Below the pieces are notes generated by a model. That model did not search any database, was not told the origin of the DNA, and saw only the letters and a program-made list of their open reading frames with translations. From contig NZ_BMJM01000009.1 of NCBI RefSeq assembly GCF_014643455.1, positions 1 through 64,000 of the forward strand: 64,000 nt of DNA. The letters run 5' to 3'. Shown piece by piece: positions 8,888 through 16,194 of the stretch. The position numbers and the translations under genes were made by a program. Position 1 is the first letter of the stretch. Every line of letters starts with the position of its first letter. Origin of the DNA: Sandarakinorhabdus glacialis (lineage in GTDB: Bacteria; Pseudomonadota; Alphaproteobacteria; Sphingomonadales; Sphingomonadaceae).

Positions 8888-9711
8888 TGGCAAGGCGCGA
8901 CACGGATGACGATGCGCCCTGGCTGGCGGAAGCAGAGACGCACACCAGCGTCAGCAAGCGGTCGCTGTTCTGGACGATCTTCATCCTGCTCGCCCTCGCC
9001 GCGGTCGCCGCGGTCGGCCTGATCATGCTGTTGTCGAAAAAGAACGGCGGCTCGACGCAAGGCTATATGAACGCCGAACAGGCGCCGATCATCGCCGCCG
9101 AAATCGGCCCCTACAAGATCGCGCCGGTCGATCCCAAGGGTATGGACGTCGAAGGCATCGACGGCGAGGGCGGCGACCAGTCGATGTACACCACCGGCCT
9201 CGGCATCGACCAGGGCAGCGTCATCGACCAGGCCGGCGGCCCCGAGGAAGTCATGCCCCGCCCCGGCTCGGAACCCGCATTGCCCCCCGGCCCACCGCAA
9301 GAACTCGTCCCCGAAGCCGCTATCCAGCCGCCGGCGACCATGCCGCCCGCCACGCTCAGGCCCGCCGCCCCTCCCGTGGCCGCGATCAAGCCCTCCCCCA
9401 AACCTGCCGTCCCCAAGCTGGTGATTCCCAAGCCCGCCGCGCCTCCCCTTGTCGTCCTGCCGCCGCCAACGCCCAAGCCAACCGCCGCCCACAAGCCCGG
9501 CAGCGTCCAGCTCGGCGCCTTCTCGTCGGAGGAAAAAGCCCTCGCTGCCTGGGGATCGCTGGCGGCGAAACACGGCCTGTCCGGCAAACGCATCATCCCC
9601 GTCGAATCGAACGGCAAGACCCTGTTCCGCCTGCGCGCCGTCAGCCCCGACACCGCCGCCACCTGCGCGAAAATGAAGGCCGCCGGCGACGCCTGCAGCC
9701 CCGTGGAGTAA
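8887..9711 (+). CDS. SPOR domain-containing protein
   Basis: A 274-residue bitopic inner-membrane protein. A charged cytoplasmic N-terminus is followed by one transmembrane helix (about residues 28-48, SLFWTIFILLALAAVAAVGL), a long periplasmic Pro/Ala-rich linker, and a C-terminal SPOR domain (about 200-274, GSVQLGAFSSEEKALAAW). SPOR domains bind denuded peptidoglycan strands at division sites. Together with the adjacent nagZ this points to cell-wall remodelling. The ATG at 8887 overlaps the argS stop by one base. Confidence 0.92.
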   Translation: MARRDTDDDAPWLAEAETHTSVSKRSLFWTIFILLALAAVAAVGLIMLLSKKNGGSTQGYMNAEQAPIIAAEIGPYKIAPVDPKGMDVEGIDGEGGDQSMYTTGLGIDQGSVIDQAGGPEEVMPRPGSEPALPPGPPQELVPEAAIQPPATMPPATLRPAAPPVAAIKPSPKPAVPKLVIPKPAAPPLVVLPPPTPKPTAAHKPGSVQLGAFSSEEKALAAWGSLAAKHGLSGKRIIPVESNGKTLFRLRAVSPDTAATCAKMKAAGDACSPVE

Positions 9712-9716
9712 CCCCG

Positions 9717-10754
9717 TTGCAACCGACCTTCCTCGGCCTCGCCGGCCTGGCTCTCACTGCCGAAGAACGCGCGCTGTTCCAGTCCGCCAACCCCGCCGGC
9801 TACATCCTCTTCAAGCGCAACATCGACACCCCCGAGCAGGTCCGCGCCCTCACCGCATCGCTCACCGATCTCGCCGGCCGCGCGCTGCCCATCCTCATCG
9901 ACCAGGAAGGCGGCCGCGTCGCCCGCCTGCGCCCGCCGCACTGGCCCGAATACCCGACCGGCGAAGCCTTCGACCGCCTGTACGAAGTCGCCCCGATCAC
10001 CGCGATCGAGGCCGCCCGCCTCAACGCTCGTTCGCTCGCCGCGATGCTCCGCGACCTCGGCATCACCGTCGATTGCCTGCCCCTCCTCGACGTCCGCGAC
10101 CCGCAAGGCCATGACATCATCGGCGACCGTGCCTTCGGCGCTGAACCGATGAAAGTCGCTGCACTCGGCCGTGCCACTCTCGACGGCCTGCGCGAAGGCG
10201 GCGTCTGCGGCGTCGTCAAGCACATCCCCGGCCACGGCCGCGCCACCGCCGACAGCCACCTCGAGCTTCCCATCGTCACCGCCAGCCGCGAAGAACTCGA
10301 GCGCGACCTCGAACCATTCCGCACGCTTCATTGGGCACCGATGGCGATGACCGCCCACGTCACCTACACCGCCCTCGACCCCAACCGCTGCGCCACGCTT
10401 TCGCCCATCGTCATCGACCTCATCCGCACCGACATCGGCTTCACCGGCCTCCTCATGTCCGACGACCTCGGCATGCACGCCCTCGGCCACCCATCCGCCG
10501 GCGGCTACCCTCCCGGCAGCAACGCCCTCGAGGATTTCGGCGCCCGCGCCCTCGCCAGCCTCGCCGCAGGCTGCGACATCGCCCTCCACTGCTCGGGCGA
10601 CTTTGCCGAAATGCGCGCCATCTGCGAAGCCGTTCCTGAGATCACCGAGGCCGCCCAGACACGCCTGACCGCCGCCATGGACCTTCCCGCCGCCGACACG
10701 ACTCCCGCAGCCCAATGGGCCGAAGCCCGCGATGAACTCCTCGCCTTCGCCTGA
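9717..10754 (+). CDS. nagZ: Beta-N-acetylhexosaminidase NagZ
   Basis: A glycoside hydrolase family 3 enzyme of 345 residues. It removes N-acetylglucosamine from 1,6-anhydromuropeptides in cytoplasmic peptidoglycan recycling. The family signature KHIPGHGRATADSHLELP (about 168-185) carries the Asp-His acid/base loop characteristic of NagZ. LMSDDLGMHAL contains the nucleophile aspartate. LIDQEGGRVARLR is also typical. The TTG start at 9717 has GGAG eight bases upstream, within the end of the SPOR gene. Its end overlaps the start of scpA. Confidence 0.96.
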   Translation: MQPTFLGLAGLALTAEERALFQSANPAGYILFKRNIDTPEQVRALTASLTDLAGRALPILIDQEGGRVARLRPPHWPEYPTGEAFDRLYEVAPITAIEAARLNARSLAAMLRDLGITVDCLPLLDVRDPQGHDIIGDRAFGAEPMKVAALGRATLDGLREGGVCGVVKHIPGHGRATADSHLELPIVTASREELERDLEPFRTLHWAPMAMTAHVTYTALDPNRCATLSPIVIDLIRTDIGFTGLLMSDDLGMHALGHPSAGGYPPGSNALEDFGARALASLAAGCDIALHCSGDFAEMRAICEAVPEITEAAQTRLTAAMDLPAADTTPAAQWAEARDELLAFA

Positions 10755-11520
10755 GATGCTGGCCGAGGACCCCTTCGACGCCCCCCATCGCAGCGGCCCC
10801 GCCACCCTCGTCCTGCAACTCGGCAGCTGGGAGGGCCCCCTCGACCTTCTCCTCACCCTCGCCCGCTCGCAGAAGGTCGACCTCGCCCAGATCTCGATCC
10901 TTGCCCTCGTCGATCAATATCTGGTCTTCATCCGCGAAGCCAAAGCCCTCAGCCTCGAGCTCGCCGCCGACTATCTCGTCATGGCAGCCTGGCTCGCCTA
11001 CCTCAAATCCGCCCTCCTCCTCCCGCCCGATCCCGAGGCCGAGCCAGACCCCCACGACATGGCGCTCAAGCTGCAATTCCAGCTTCGGCGCCTCGACGCC
11101 ATGCGCGATGCCGGCGCCAGGCTCCTCGCCCGCCCGCAACTCGGCTGGGACAGCTTCGGCCGCGCCGACCCTGAGGGCCTGAAGCTCGAAACCATCGCCC
11201 GCTACGACACCAGCCTGTTCGACCTCATCTCCGCCTATGGCGCCATCAAAGCCCGCTCCGGCCCTGCCGCCCACATCGTCCGCCGCCGCCCGGTGATGGC
11301 GCTCGACGAAGCCATCGAATGCCTCGAAGCCCTGCTCGGCAAGAGCATCGACTGGACCGAACTGTCGCGCTTCCTCCCCACCGACCTCGCCGACGAAAGC
11401 TACGCCCGCTCGGTCCTCGCCAGCACCTTCGTCGCCGCCCTCGAACTCACCCGCCTCGGCAAGATGAGTCTATCCCAGGGCGCCGCCTTCGCTCCGATTC
11501 TCGTCCGGAGCACGCAATGA
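10732..11520 (+). CDS. scpA: Segregation and condensation protein A
   Basis: The kleisin subunit of the SMC-ScpAB condensin, 262 residues. It has the family opening LGSWEGPLDLLLTLARSQKVDL, a helical middle and a C-terminal winged helix. It bridges the SMC head domains and recruits ScpB. Two starts are possible. ATG 10732 overlaps nagZ by 23 bp; ATG 10756, just after the nagZ stop, would shorten the protein by eight residues. Neither has a strong Shine-Dalgarno sequence. The stop overlaps scpB by four bases (ATGA), so ScpA and ScpB are translationally coupled. Confidence 0.95.
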   Translation: MNSSPSPEMLAEDPFDAPHRSGPATLVLQLGSWEGPLDLLLTLARSQKVDLAQISILALVDQYLVFIREAKALSLELAADYLVMAAWLAYLKSALLLPPDPEAEPDPHDMALKLQFQLRRLDAMRDAGARLLARPQLGWDSFGRADPEGLKLETIARYDTSLFDLISAYGAIKARSGPAAHIVRRRPVMALDEAIECLEALLGKSIDWTELSRFLPTDLADESYARSVLASTFVAALELTRLGKMSLSQGAAFAPILVRSTQ

Positions 11521-12086
11521 GCACCGAAAGCCCTCTGCGCGCCCTCGAAGCCATAATCTTCGCCGCCGCCGCCCCCCTCACCCTCGCCGACATCGCCAAG
11601 CACATCGGCGAGCGCGGCGACCTGCCCCACCTCCTCCGCGACCTCGCCGCAGCTTACGCAGATCGCGGGATCAACCTCGTCGAACGCGGCGGCCGTTGGC
11701 ATTTCCAGACCGCCCCCGATCTCGCCCACCACCTCCGCCCCAGCCGCGAGGCCGTCCGCAAACTCTCCCGCGCCGCCGTCGAGACCCTGTCGGTCATCGC
11801 CTATCACGAGCCCGTGACCCGCCCCGAAATCGAGGAAATCCGCGGCGTCGCGGTCAGCGGCGGCACCATCGACGTCCTCATGGAGGCCGGCTGGATCCGC
11901 CCCGCCGGCCGCCGCGAAACCCCCGGGCGCCCGCTGCAATACGCCACCACCCCCGGCTTCCTCGCGCATTTCAACCTCATCCACCGCCGCGACCTCCCCG
12001 GCCTCGCCGACCTAAAAGCCGCCGGGCTTCTGGATCGCGAACCGCCCCGCGAACTCGCCTTGCCTTTCTCAAGCACGGACGATTAA
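11517..12086 (+). CDS. scpB: Segregation and condensation protein B
   Basis: A 189-residue winged-helix partner of ScpA in the SMC condensin. It has the typical LRALEAIIFAAAAPLTLADIA start and the core block ETLSVIAYHEPVTRPEIEEIRG (about 84-105), then GWIRPAGRRETPGRPLQYATT. The ATG at 11517 lies in the ATGA overlap with scpA, and the frame upstream of it shows no conserved sequence. It is the last gene of the argS-scpB run. A REP-like element begins five bases after the stop. Confidence 0.95.
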   Translation: MSTESPLRALEAIIFAAAAPLTLADIAKHIGERGDLPHLLRDLAAAYADRGINLVERGGRWHFQTAPDLAHHLRPSREAVRKLSRAAVETLSVIAYHEPVTRPEIEEIRGVAVSGGTIDVLMEAGWIRPAGRRETPGRPLQYATTPGFLAHFNLIHRRDLPGLADLKAAGLLDREPPRELALPFSSTDD

Positions 12087-12090
12087 AAAC

Positions 12091-12145
12091 ACCTCTCCCC
12101 TCGCGGGAGAGGTCGAGAGACGCGCCTTCGCGGCCCGGGTGAGGG
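12091..12145. repeat. REP-like palindromic element, copy 2
   Basis: ACCTCTCCC (12091-12099) pairs with GGGAGAGGT (12105-12113), followed by CGAGAGACG. A second small stem, CGCG (12121-12124) with CGCG (12129-12132), comes next, then GGCCCGGGTGAGGG. It lies between scpB and the oxidase gene. Copies at 13309 and 55491 share the CGAGAGACG spacer and the GGCCCGGGTG tail. Confidence 0.8.
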
Positions 12146-12173
12146 GGCGCTTCCGCCCAGCTAAGGACGATAA

Positions 12174-12240
12174 ATGCCCTCACGCCGAACTCTCCTCGCC
12201 GCGACCCTCGCCCTCCCAGCCTGTGCCACCACCACCCCAA
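12174..12240 (+). other. Detached lipoprotein-type signal sequence (frameshifted 5' end of oxidase)
   Basis: An ATG at 12174 opens a frame encoding MPSRRTLLAATLALPACA, a twin-arginine-like and lipobox-like signal (LPAC, with the cysteine at residue 17). This frame then runs into low-complexity sequence, while the downstream oxidase is encoded in the +1 frame. The layout fits one original gene whose signal peptide has been separated from its enzyme domain by an extra base, most plausibly in the C4A6C3 run near 12236-12249. Related sphingomonad oxidases carry such an N-terminal signal (recalled, not tested). Confidence 0.6.
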
Positions 12241-12282
12241 AAAACCCAACCTTCCTTCGCCCCCAAACTCGCCCCTTTGCGC

Positions 12283-13299
12283 ATGGACCCCACCCGCCTC
12301 ACTCACATCACCGTCTGCCTGCGGCCCTTCCGCGCCGCCGGCCCGCGCCTCGATGTCCAAACCATCGCCGGCAAGCGCGTCGTCCACAACTACGGCCATG
12401 GCGGCAGCGGCTGGTCGCTGTCCTGGGGTTCCGCCGCCATAGCCGCCCGCAACGCCATGCAAGACGGCCACCGCGACATCGCCGTCATCGGCTGCGGCGC
12501 CCTCGGCCTCACCGCTGCGCTCACCCTCCAGCGTGCCGGCGCCCGCGTCACCATCTACGCCAGCGAACGCCTGCCCCTCACCCGCTCGGCCCGCGCCACC
12601 GGCACCTGGTCCCCCGATTCGCGCGTCGCCGACCTTGCCCAAGTCACCCCGCAATTCCCGGCGCTGTGGGAGGCAATGGCGCGTCATTCCTACGCCGCCC
12701 ACCGCAGCTATGTCGGCCTACCCGGCGAGCCGGTGTCCTGGTCCGATCGCTACACGCTCCTCGAATCCAACGCTGCCCGTCACGTCCCCGCCCCTGGCGC
12801 CATCCACTTCGCCGAATATGACGAGCGTATTGACGACATCGTCCCCCATTCGCGCAGCCTGACCCGCGCCGAGCATCCCTTCCCCGTCGATCGCGTCCGC
12901 CAGGGCGTCTCGATGCAGTTCAACGTCGCCGAACTCGGCCACCGCCTGACCGAGGATTTCCTCATCGAAGGCGGCCATATCGAGCAGCTAATTTTTCGCT
13001 CTCCCCCCGACTTCGCCCGCCTCAAACAGCCGGTCATCGTCAACTGCACCGGCTACGGCGCCCGCGCCCTGATGAAGGACGAGAGCATCGTCCCCGTCCG
13101 CGGCCAGATCGCCTGGCTCGCGCCCCAACCCGAGGTCCGCTACGGCGTCTACTACCGCGGCATCTCGGTCCTGCCCCGGCCCGACGGAATCGTCGTCCAG
13201 GACACCGGCACCGAAATGACCGGCTATGACATCGCCGACGAAACCCCCGACCGCGCCGAAGCCGAACGCGCCATCGCTACGATAACGACGCTTTTCTGA
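12283..13299 (+). CDS. FAD-dependent D-amino-acid-oxidase-like protein, 5' end frameshifted
   Basis: The enzyme body is a DAO-type flavoprotein. The Rossmann GxGxxG motif is IAVIGCGALGLTAALTL. PVRGQIAWLAP and the late NYGHGGSGWSLSWGS-like block, here placed N-terminally, are typical of D-amino-acid/glycine oxidases, in which the C-terminal FAD contact reads GHGGxG. The frame contains an internal ATG at 12283 (MDPTRLTHITVCLRPFRAAG) but no export signal. A signal peptide is encoded just upstream in another frame. Translation from the internal ATG would give a cytoplasmic protein of about 338 residues. The block order (GHGGSG before the Rossmann motif) is odd for DAO and deserves alignment. Confidence 0.75.
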   Translation: MDPTRLTHITVCLRPFRAAGPRLDVQTIAGKRVVHNYGHGGSGWSLSWGSAAIAARNAMQDGHRDIAVIGCGALGLTAALTLQRAGARVTIYASERLPLTRSARATGTWSPDSRVADLAQVTPQFPALWEAMARHSYAAHRSYVGLPGEPVSWSDRYTLLESNAARHVPAPGAIHFAEYDERIDDIVPHSRSLTRAEHPFPVDRVRQGVSMQFNVAELGHRLTEDFLIEGGHIEQLIFRSPPDFARLKQPVIVNCTGYGARALMKDESIVPVRGQIAWLAPQPEVRYGVYYRGISVLPRPDGIVVQDTGTEMTGYDIADETPDRAEAERAIATITTLF

Positions 13300-13308
13300 C
13301 TTCCTGCC

Positions 13309-13366
13309 CCTCTCCCGCTTGCGGGAGAGGCGAGAGACGCGCCCCTTGGCGCGGCCCGGGTGAGGG
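13309..13366. repeat. REP-like palindromic element, copy 3
   Basis: CCTCTCCCGC (13309-13318) and GCGGGAGAGG (13321-13330) form a perfect 10-bp stem with a TT loop. The CGAGAGAC spacer follows, then GCGCC (13339-13343) with GGCGC (13348-13352), then GGCCCGGGTGAGGG. It lies between the convergent oxidase and SDR genes and could act as a transcript barrier for both. Confidence 0.85.
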
Positions 13367-13382
13367 CCCTTCGCGCGCCGCC

Positions 13383-14378
13383 CTACCCAGGCTGCCCGCC
13401 ACCCCCCGTAGCCCCGAAAATCTGCCCCGTCGAAAAGCTCAACCCCGGATCCGCCGCCGCCACATACAGCCCGGCAATCTCCGCCGGCTGCCCTGGCCGT
13501 CCGAGCGGCGCCTGCGACCCGAATTTCTGCAACTTCTCCTGCGTCGCGCCGCCGCTGACCTGCAACGGCGTCCAGAACGGCCCCGGGGTCACGGCGTTGA
13601 CGCGGATGCCCCTTGGCGCCAGCTGCTTTGCCATCGACTTGGTGAAATTGAGCATTGCCGCCCGCGTCATCGCATAATCGACCAAGTCCTCCGAAGGATC
13701 ACCCGCCTGTTCCGACGACGTGTTGACGATCACCGCCCCCGCCGCCATCCGCGCCACCGCCGCCCGCGTCAGCCAGAACGGCGCATAGACATTGGTCTTC
13801 ATGGTCGCTTCGAAATCGGCGCTCGAGATATCGCCGATCGCCGGCCGCGTCTGCTGGCGCGCCGCGTTGTTGACGAGGATATCGAGCCCGCCCAGTTCGC
13901 GGGCCGCGCACTCGACCAGCTTGTTGCAGAACGCCTCGTCGCGAAGGTCGCCCGGGATCGCCACCGCCTTGCGCCCTTCGGCCTTGATCAGCGCGATCAC
14001 CTCGCGGGCATCGGGCTCCTCGGCGGGCAGATAGTTGATCGCCACATCGGCACCCTCGCGTGCATAGGCGATCGCCGCCGCTCGCCCGATGCCGCTGTCG
14101 CCGCCGGTGATCAGCGCGCGCTTGCCTGCCAGGCGCCCCGAGCCCTTGTAGCTCGTCTCGCCGTGATCGGGCCGCGGGTTCATCTTGCTCGCCAGCCCCG
14201 GCCATTCCTGCTTTTGCGGTGCAAATGGCGGCTTGGGATAGGCCGCGGCCGCCGGCGTCGTCGGTTGGCCGGGCATCTTTGGTTCCTGCGCCGACACCGA
14301 AGAAGCCGCGCCGGCGGCCGCGACAGCGACCCCCGCGCCAATGACGAAATTACGACGCGAGTCAGCGAGATCGGTCAT
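13383..14378 (-). CDS. SDR family oxidoreductase with exported N-terminus, YxxxR variant
   Basis: A 331-residue short-chain dehydrogenase of the YghA/YhdF-like glucose-dehydrogenase-related group. Residues 1-31 look like a twin-arginine signal (DSRRNFVIGAGVAVAAAGA). The SDR domain begins near residue 83 with the NAD(P) motif LITGGDSGIGRAAA, then NNAARQQ and the serine of VNTSSEQAG. The catalytic YxxxK position reads YAMTRAAM: the lysine is replaced by arginine (codon CGG). Loss of that lysine normally abolishes or strongly reduces activity, so this may be a non-catalytic or altered enzyme. The remainder of the fold is intact. Confidence 0.9.
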   Translation of the reverse strand: MTDLADSRRNFVIGAGVAVAAAGAASSVSAQEPKMPGQPTTPAAAAYPKPPFAPQKQEWPGLASKMNPRPDHGETSYKGSGRLAGKRALITGGDSGIGRAAAIAYAREGADVAINYLPAEEPDAREVIALIKAEGRKAVAIPGDLRDEAFCNKLVECAARELGGLDILVNNAARQQTRPAIGDISSADFEATMKTNVYAPFWLTRAAVARMAAGAVIVNTSSEQAGDPSEDLVDYAMTRAAMLNFTKSMAKQLAPRGIRVNAVTPGPFWTPLQVSGGATQEKLQKFGSQAPLGRPGQPAEIAGLYVAAADPGLSFSTGQIFGATGGGGQPG

Positions 14379-14515
14379 CGGAAATCACCTTGGTTGATCG
14401 AGGATGACCAGCAAAACCGCCGCGAACGCCGACAGTTCCAGCGACCACCCGCCGCACCATCCCCGGCTTTCCAACAAGGGTTAATATTTTCCGCATTTTC
14501 CGCTTTCGGCGGTTT

Positions 14516-15193
14516 TTACCCGGGGTCGCCGCCGGCGCGATCTTCCCATCCCGGCTGGTCGGTGAAACCATGAGTCAGGTCGTCAAGGGCCTGCACGGCG
14601 CGATCGCCGGCATTTGCGGGGCGAGCGGGGCGGGCTTCGGGCTCGTTGTCGATCACGACCTTGCGAACGATGGTGCAGCCATCCTCGGCGTAGATGACGG
14701 CTTCATCGGGAGCGCGGTCCCGCCCTGCGCCCAGCGCACGGATCGCTTCACGCATCTGCTCGACCACGCCTGGAGCGGGGCGTCCCGGCTTTGCGGCGAG
14801 TTCGGACTTCTCGCGCCCGGCGACGGCGCGGTCGACCATATGGGTGAGCAGGCGCGGGCTGCAGGGCCGGTGACGCGTGACGACGACGCCATCGCGCTCG
14901 ATGGTTTCGGTTTCGCCGTTGATGACGCGTTCGAGGGCGCTTGCCTCGACGTGCTGCCAGGCAAAGGTGAGCGCGGCATCCCAGGCGAGGCGGAAGTCAT
15001 GCGCGGCGGGGTGTCGGCGCAGCCAGTTCGCCGCCTGGCGGGACATACCGGCGCGCAGCGCGGCCTGGGTGACTGACGCGGTGTCGGCGAGGGCGTCGAT
15101 GAAAATGGCTTGCCGGGACGCGGTCCAGCCGTTTCGATTGGGTCGCATCGGGGGATGTGGTCTGGTCGCGAGGGGGGTGAGGCTGGTGTCCAT
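14516..15193 (-). CDS. Hypothetical protein with helix-turn-helix (terminase-small-subunit-like N-terminus)
   Basis: A protein of about 225 residues. The N-terminal third (WTASRQAIFIDALADTASVTQAALRAGMSRQ, split by a predicted turn) looks like a homeodomain/HTH of the kind found in phage terminase small subunits and some sphingomonad regulators. It is followed by R-R-x-P-A-A-x-D-F-x-x-A-W-x-x-A. The C-terminal half is charged and unrecognised. The start ATG at 15193 gives MDTSLTPLATRPH; an ATG 75 bp further up would add a Cys-rich stretch encoded by an intergenic repeat. A 9-bp inverted repeat overlaps the chosen start. No phage genes surround it. Confidence 0.7.
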   Translation of the reverse strand: MDTSLTPLATRPHPPMRPNRNGWTASRQAIFIDALADTASVTQAALRAGMSRQAANWLRRHPAAHDFRLAWDAALTFAWQHVEASALERVINGETETIERDGVVVTRHRPCSPRLLTHMVDRAVAGREKSELAAKPGRPAPGVVEQMREAIRALGAGRDRAPDEAVIYAEDGCTIVRKVVIDNEPEARPARPANAGDRAVQALDDLTHGFTDQPGWEDRAGGDPG

Positions 15194-15215
15194 ATCGGGG
15201 TTGTAACCGATATGG
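15190..15215. promoter_or_regulatory. Inverted repeat overlapping the start codon of the HTH gene
   Basis: CCATATCGG (15190-15198) and CCGATATGG (15207-15215) are perfect 9-bp inverted arms around the 8-base spacer GGTTGTAA. The minus-strand gene's ATG (15193-15191) lies in one arm. In mRNA the arms could fold into a hairpin that hides the start codon; in DNA the dyad could be an operator for the HTH protein itself. Both are inference from symmetry and position. Confidence 0.6.
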
Positions 15216-15251
15216 TTGGTTGTAGGACAGGGGCAACTCAGCAAGCAAGGG

Positions 15252-15355
15252 GCATGGGCAAAGCCCATGCTGGCGTCGGACGAGTTTGAGGCGTGAAGAT
15301 CGCCTCGCCTCGCCGGCCGGTCTTGCGCCTGTCGGCGCGTAGCGAAGGGCTACGC
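15252..15355. repeat. Compound palindromic intergenic element
   Basis: This 104-bp stretch between the HTH gene and trcR holds two perfect hairpins. One is GCATGGGC-AAA-GCCCATGC (15252-15270). The other is GCGTAGC (15337-15343) with GCTACGC (15349-15355), loop GAAGG. A C/G-rich tract (CGCCTCGCCTCGCCGGCCGG) lies between them. There is no T-tract, so these are not classical terminators. The layout suggests a dispersed sphingomonad intergenic repeat; no second copy occurs in this window, so the repeat status is inferred. Confidence 0.5.
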
Positions 15356-15363
15356 TCCGCGGC

Positions 15364-16056
15364 TCATCGACGAAATAACGCCTCCCCCTGCTCCAGCGCA
15401 GTCCCACCATGCTGAACAGGCTCGCCATGCTCGGCAATATGCGCCGCCGCCGTCCGCTCCGCCTGCAGCTGCTCGATCAGCGCCGCGCGATCCTCGCCCA
15501 GCTTGCCGAGATCGGGCGAGATATCGATGCCGGCCTTCTTCGCCGCCGCCGAAACCAGCGCATCCATCTCGCGCTGGCTGGTCAGGCCCAACGTCACCGG
15601 GTCCTTCGGGGCGAGGTTGGCGTAGTTCCAGTGGCTCTTGTCGCGGATCGCCGAGATCGTCGTCTTGGTCGTGCCGATCAGCCGGGAGATCTGGTTGTCG
15701 GTGATTTCGGCATGGTTCTTGATGATCCACAGGATGCCGTCGGGCTTGTCCTGGCGCTTCGACACCGGCGTGTAGCGCGGCCCCGTCGTGCGCCGCGACT
15801 GTTCGGGCTGGCGCGACAGCTTGAGCACGTGATCGGGGTTGGCAGCACCGCGATCGAGCTCGTCCTGGGTCAGCTCGCCGCTGCGGACCGGGTCGCGGCC
15901 GGTCAGCTTCGTTTGCGCCGTATCGTCGGCGATCGCCTGGACCTCGAGGATATGCAGCCCGCAGAAGGTCGCGATCTGGTCGAAGGTCAGCGCCGAATTG
16001 TCGACCAGCCAGGCGGCGGTCGCATGCGGCATCAGGGGCGTCGTGGGAGCAGCCAT
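15364..16056 (-). CDS. trcR: Cell cycle transcriptional regulator TrcR (DUF1013)
   Basis: A 230-residue protein matching the alphaproteobacterial DUF1013/TrcR family along its length. It starts MAAPTTPLMPHATAAWLVDN, with the conserved TFDQIATFCGLHILEVQAIAD block, and has an HTH-like middle segment (ISRLIGTTKTTISAIRDKSHWN). A coiled C-terminus is rich in Glu/Ala/Gln. The family is named from Caulobacter, where it is tied to cell-cycle transcription; its exact targets here are unknown. The ATG at 16056 is preferred because the conserved sequence begins there. Upstream lie a promoter-like sequence and a terminator-like hairpin (16082-16151). Confidence 0.93.
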   Translation of the reverse strand: MAAPTTPLMPHATAAWLVDNSALTFDQIATFCGLHILEVQAIADDTAQTKLTGRDPVRSGELTQDELDRGAANPDHVLKLSRQPEQSRRTTGPRYTPVSKRQDKPDGILWIIKNHAEITDNQISRLIGTTKTTISAIRDKSHWNYANLAPKDPVTLGLTSQREMDALVSAAAKKAGIDISPDLGKLGEDRAALIEQLQAERTAAAHIAEHGEPVQHGGTALEQGEALFRR

Positions 16057-16081
16057 AGGGGCATACCTTATACGGTGAAAA

Positions 16082-16151
16082 CAGAAACAGCCGCCCCTTT
16101 TCGGAGCGGCTGCACGTGCCCGACGATAAGCCGGTCCGGCTCTACAAGCAA
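16082..16151 (-). promoter_or_regulatory. trcR promoter with terminator-like leader hairpin
   Basis: Reading the minus strand, TTGCTT (16151-16146) is followed after 16 bp by TTATCG (16129-16124), the same -10 hexamer and spacing as the rplU promoter in this window. About 12 bp downstream lies a 10-bp hairpin: CAGCCGCTCC pairs with GGGGCGGCTG (plus-strand 16088-16112, one G-U pair), loop GAAAA. The T-rich stretch TTTCTGTTTTC follows, 32-45 nt before the trcR ATG. A terminator-shaped hairpin in a leader suggests attenuation or a short leader RNA. Confidence 0.5.
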
Positions 16152-16173
16152 TGCCGAACTTGTCTCGGCATCC
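16150..16173. repeat. Intergenic palindrome, TGCTGAA family, copy 2 (diverged)
   Basis: TGCCGA (16152-16157) pairs with TCGGCA (16165-16170) inside AATGCCGAACTTGTCTCGGC, followed by ATCCACC. It aligns with the copy at 5675-5704 (ATGCTGAACTCGTTTCAGC then ATCCATC) with a few substitutions, two of which are compensatory in the stem. It lies between the divergent trcR and kynU genes and abuts the proposed trcR -35 box. Confidence 0.55.
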
Positions 16174-16194
16174 ACCCCGAGGCAGAACCACCGC

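Noticed and set aside
6998-8893. Upstream extension of the antiporter frame antisense to argS.
   Set aside because: The extension lacks membrane or domain features, and argS is unmistakable on the plus strand. The antiporter starts at 6997.
14997-15437. Minus-strand ORF across the intergenic element between the HTH gene and trcR.
   Set aside because: It reads through the compound palindromic element, overlaps the real trcR end and HTH gene start, and gives a basic low-complexity peptide.
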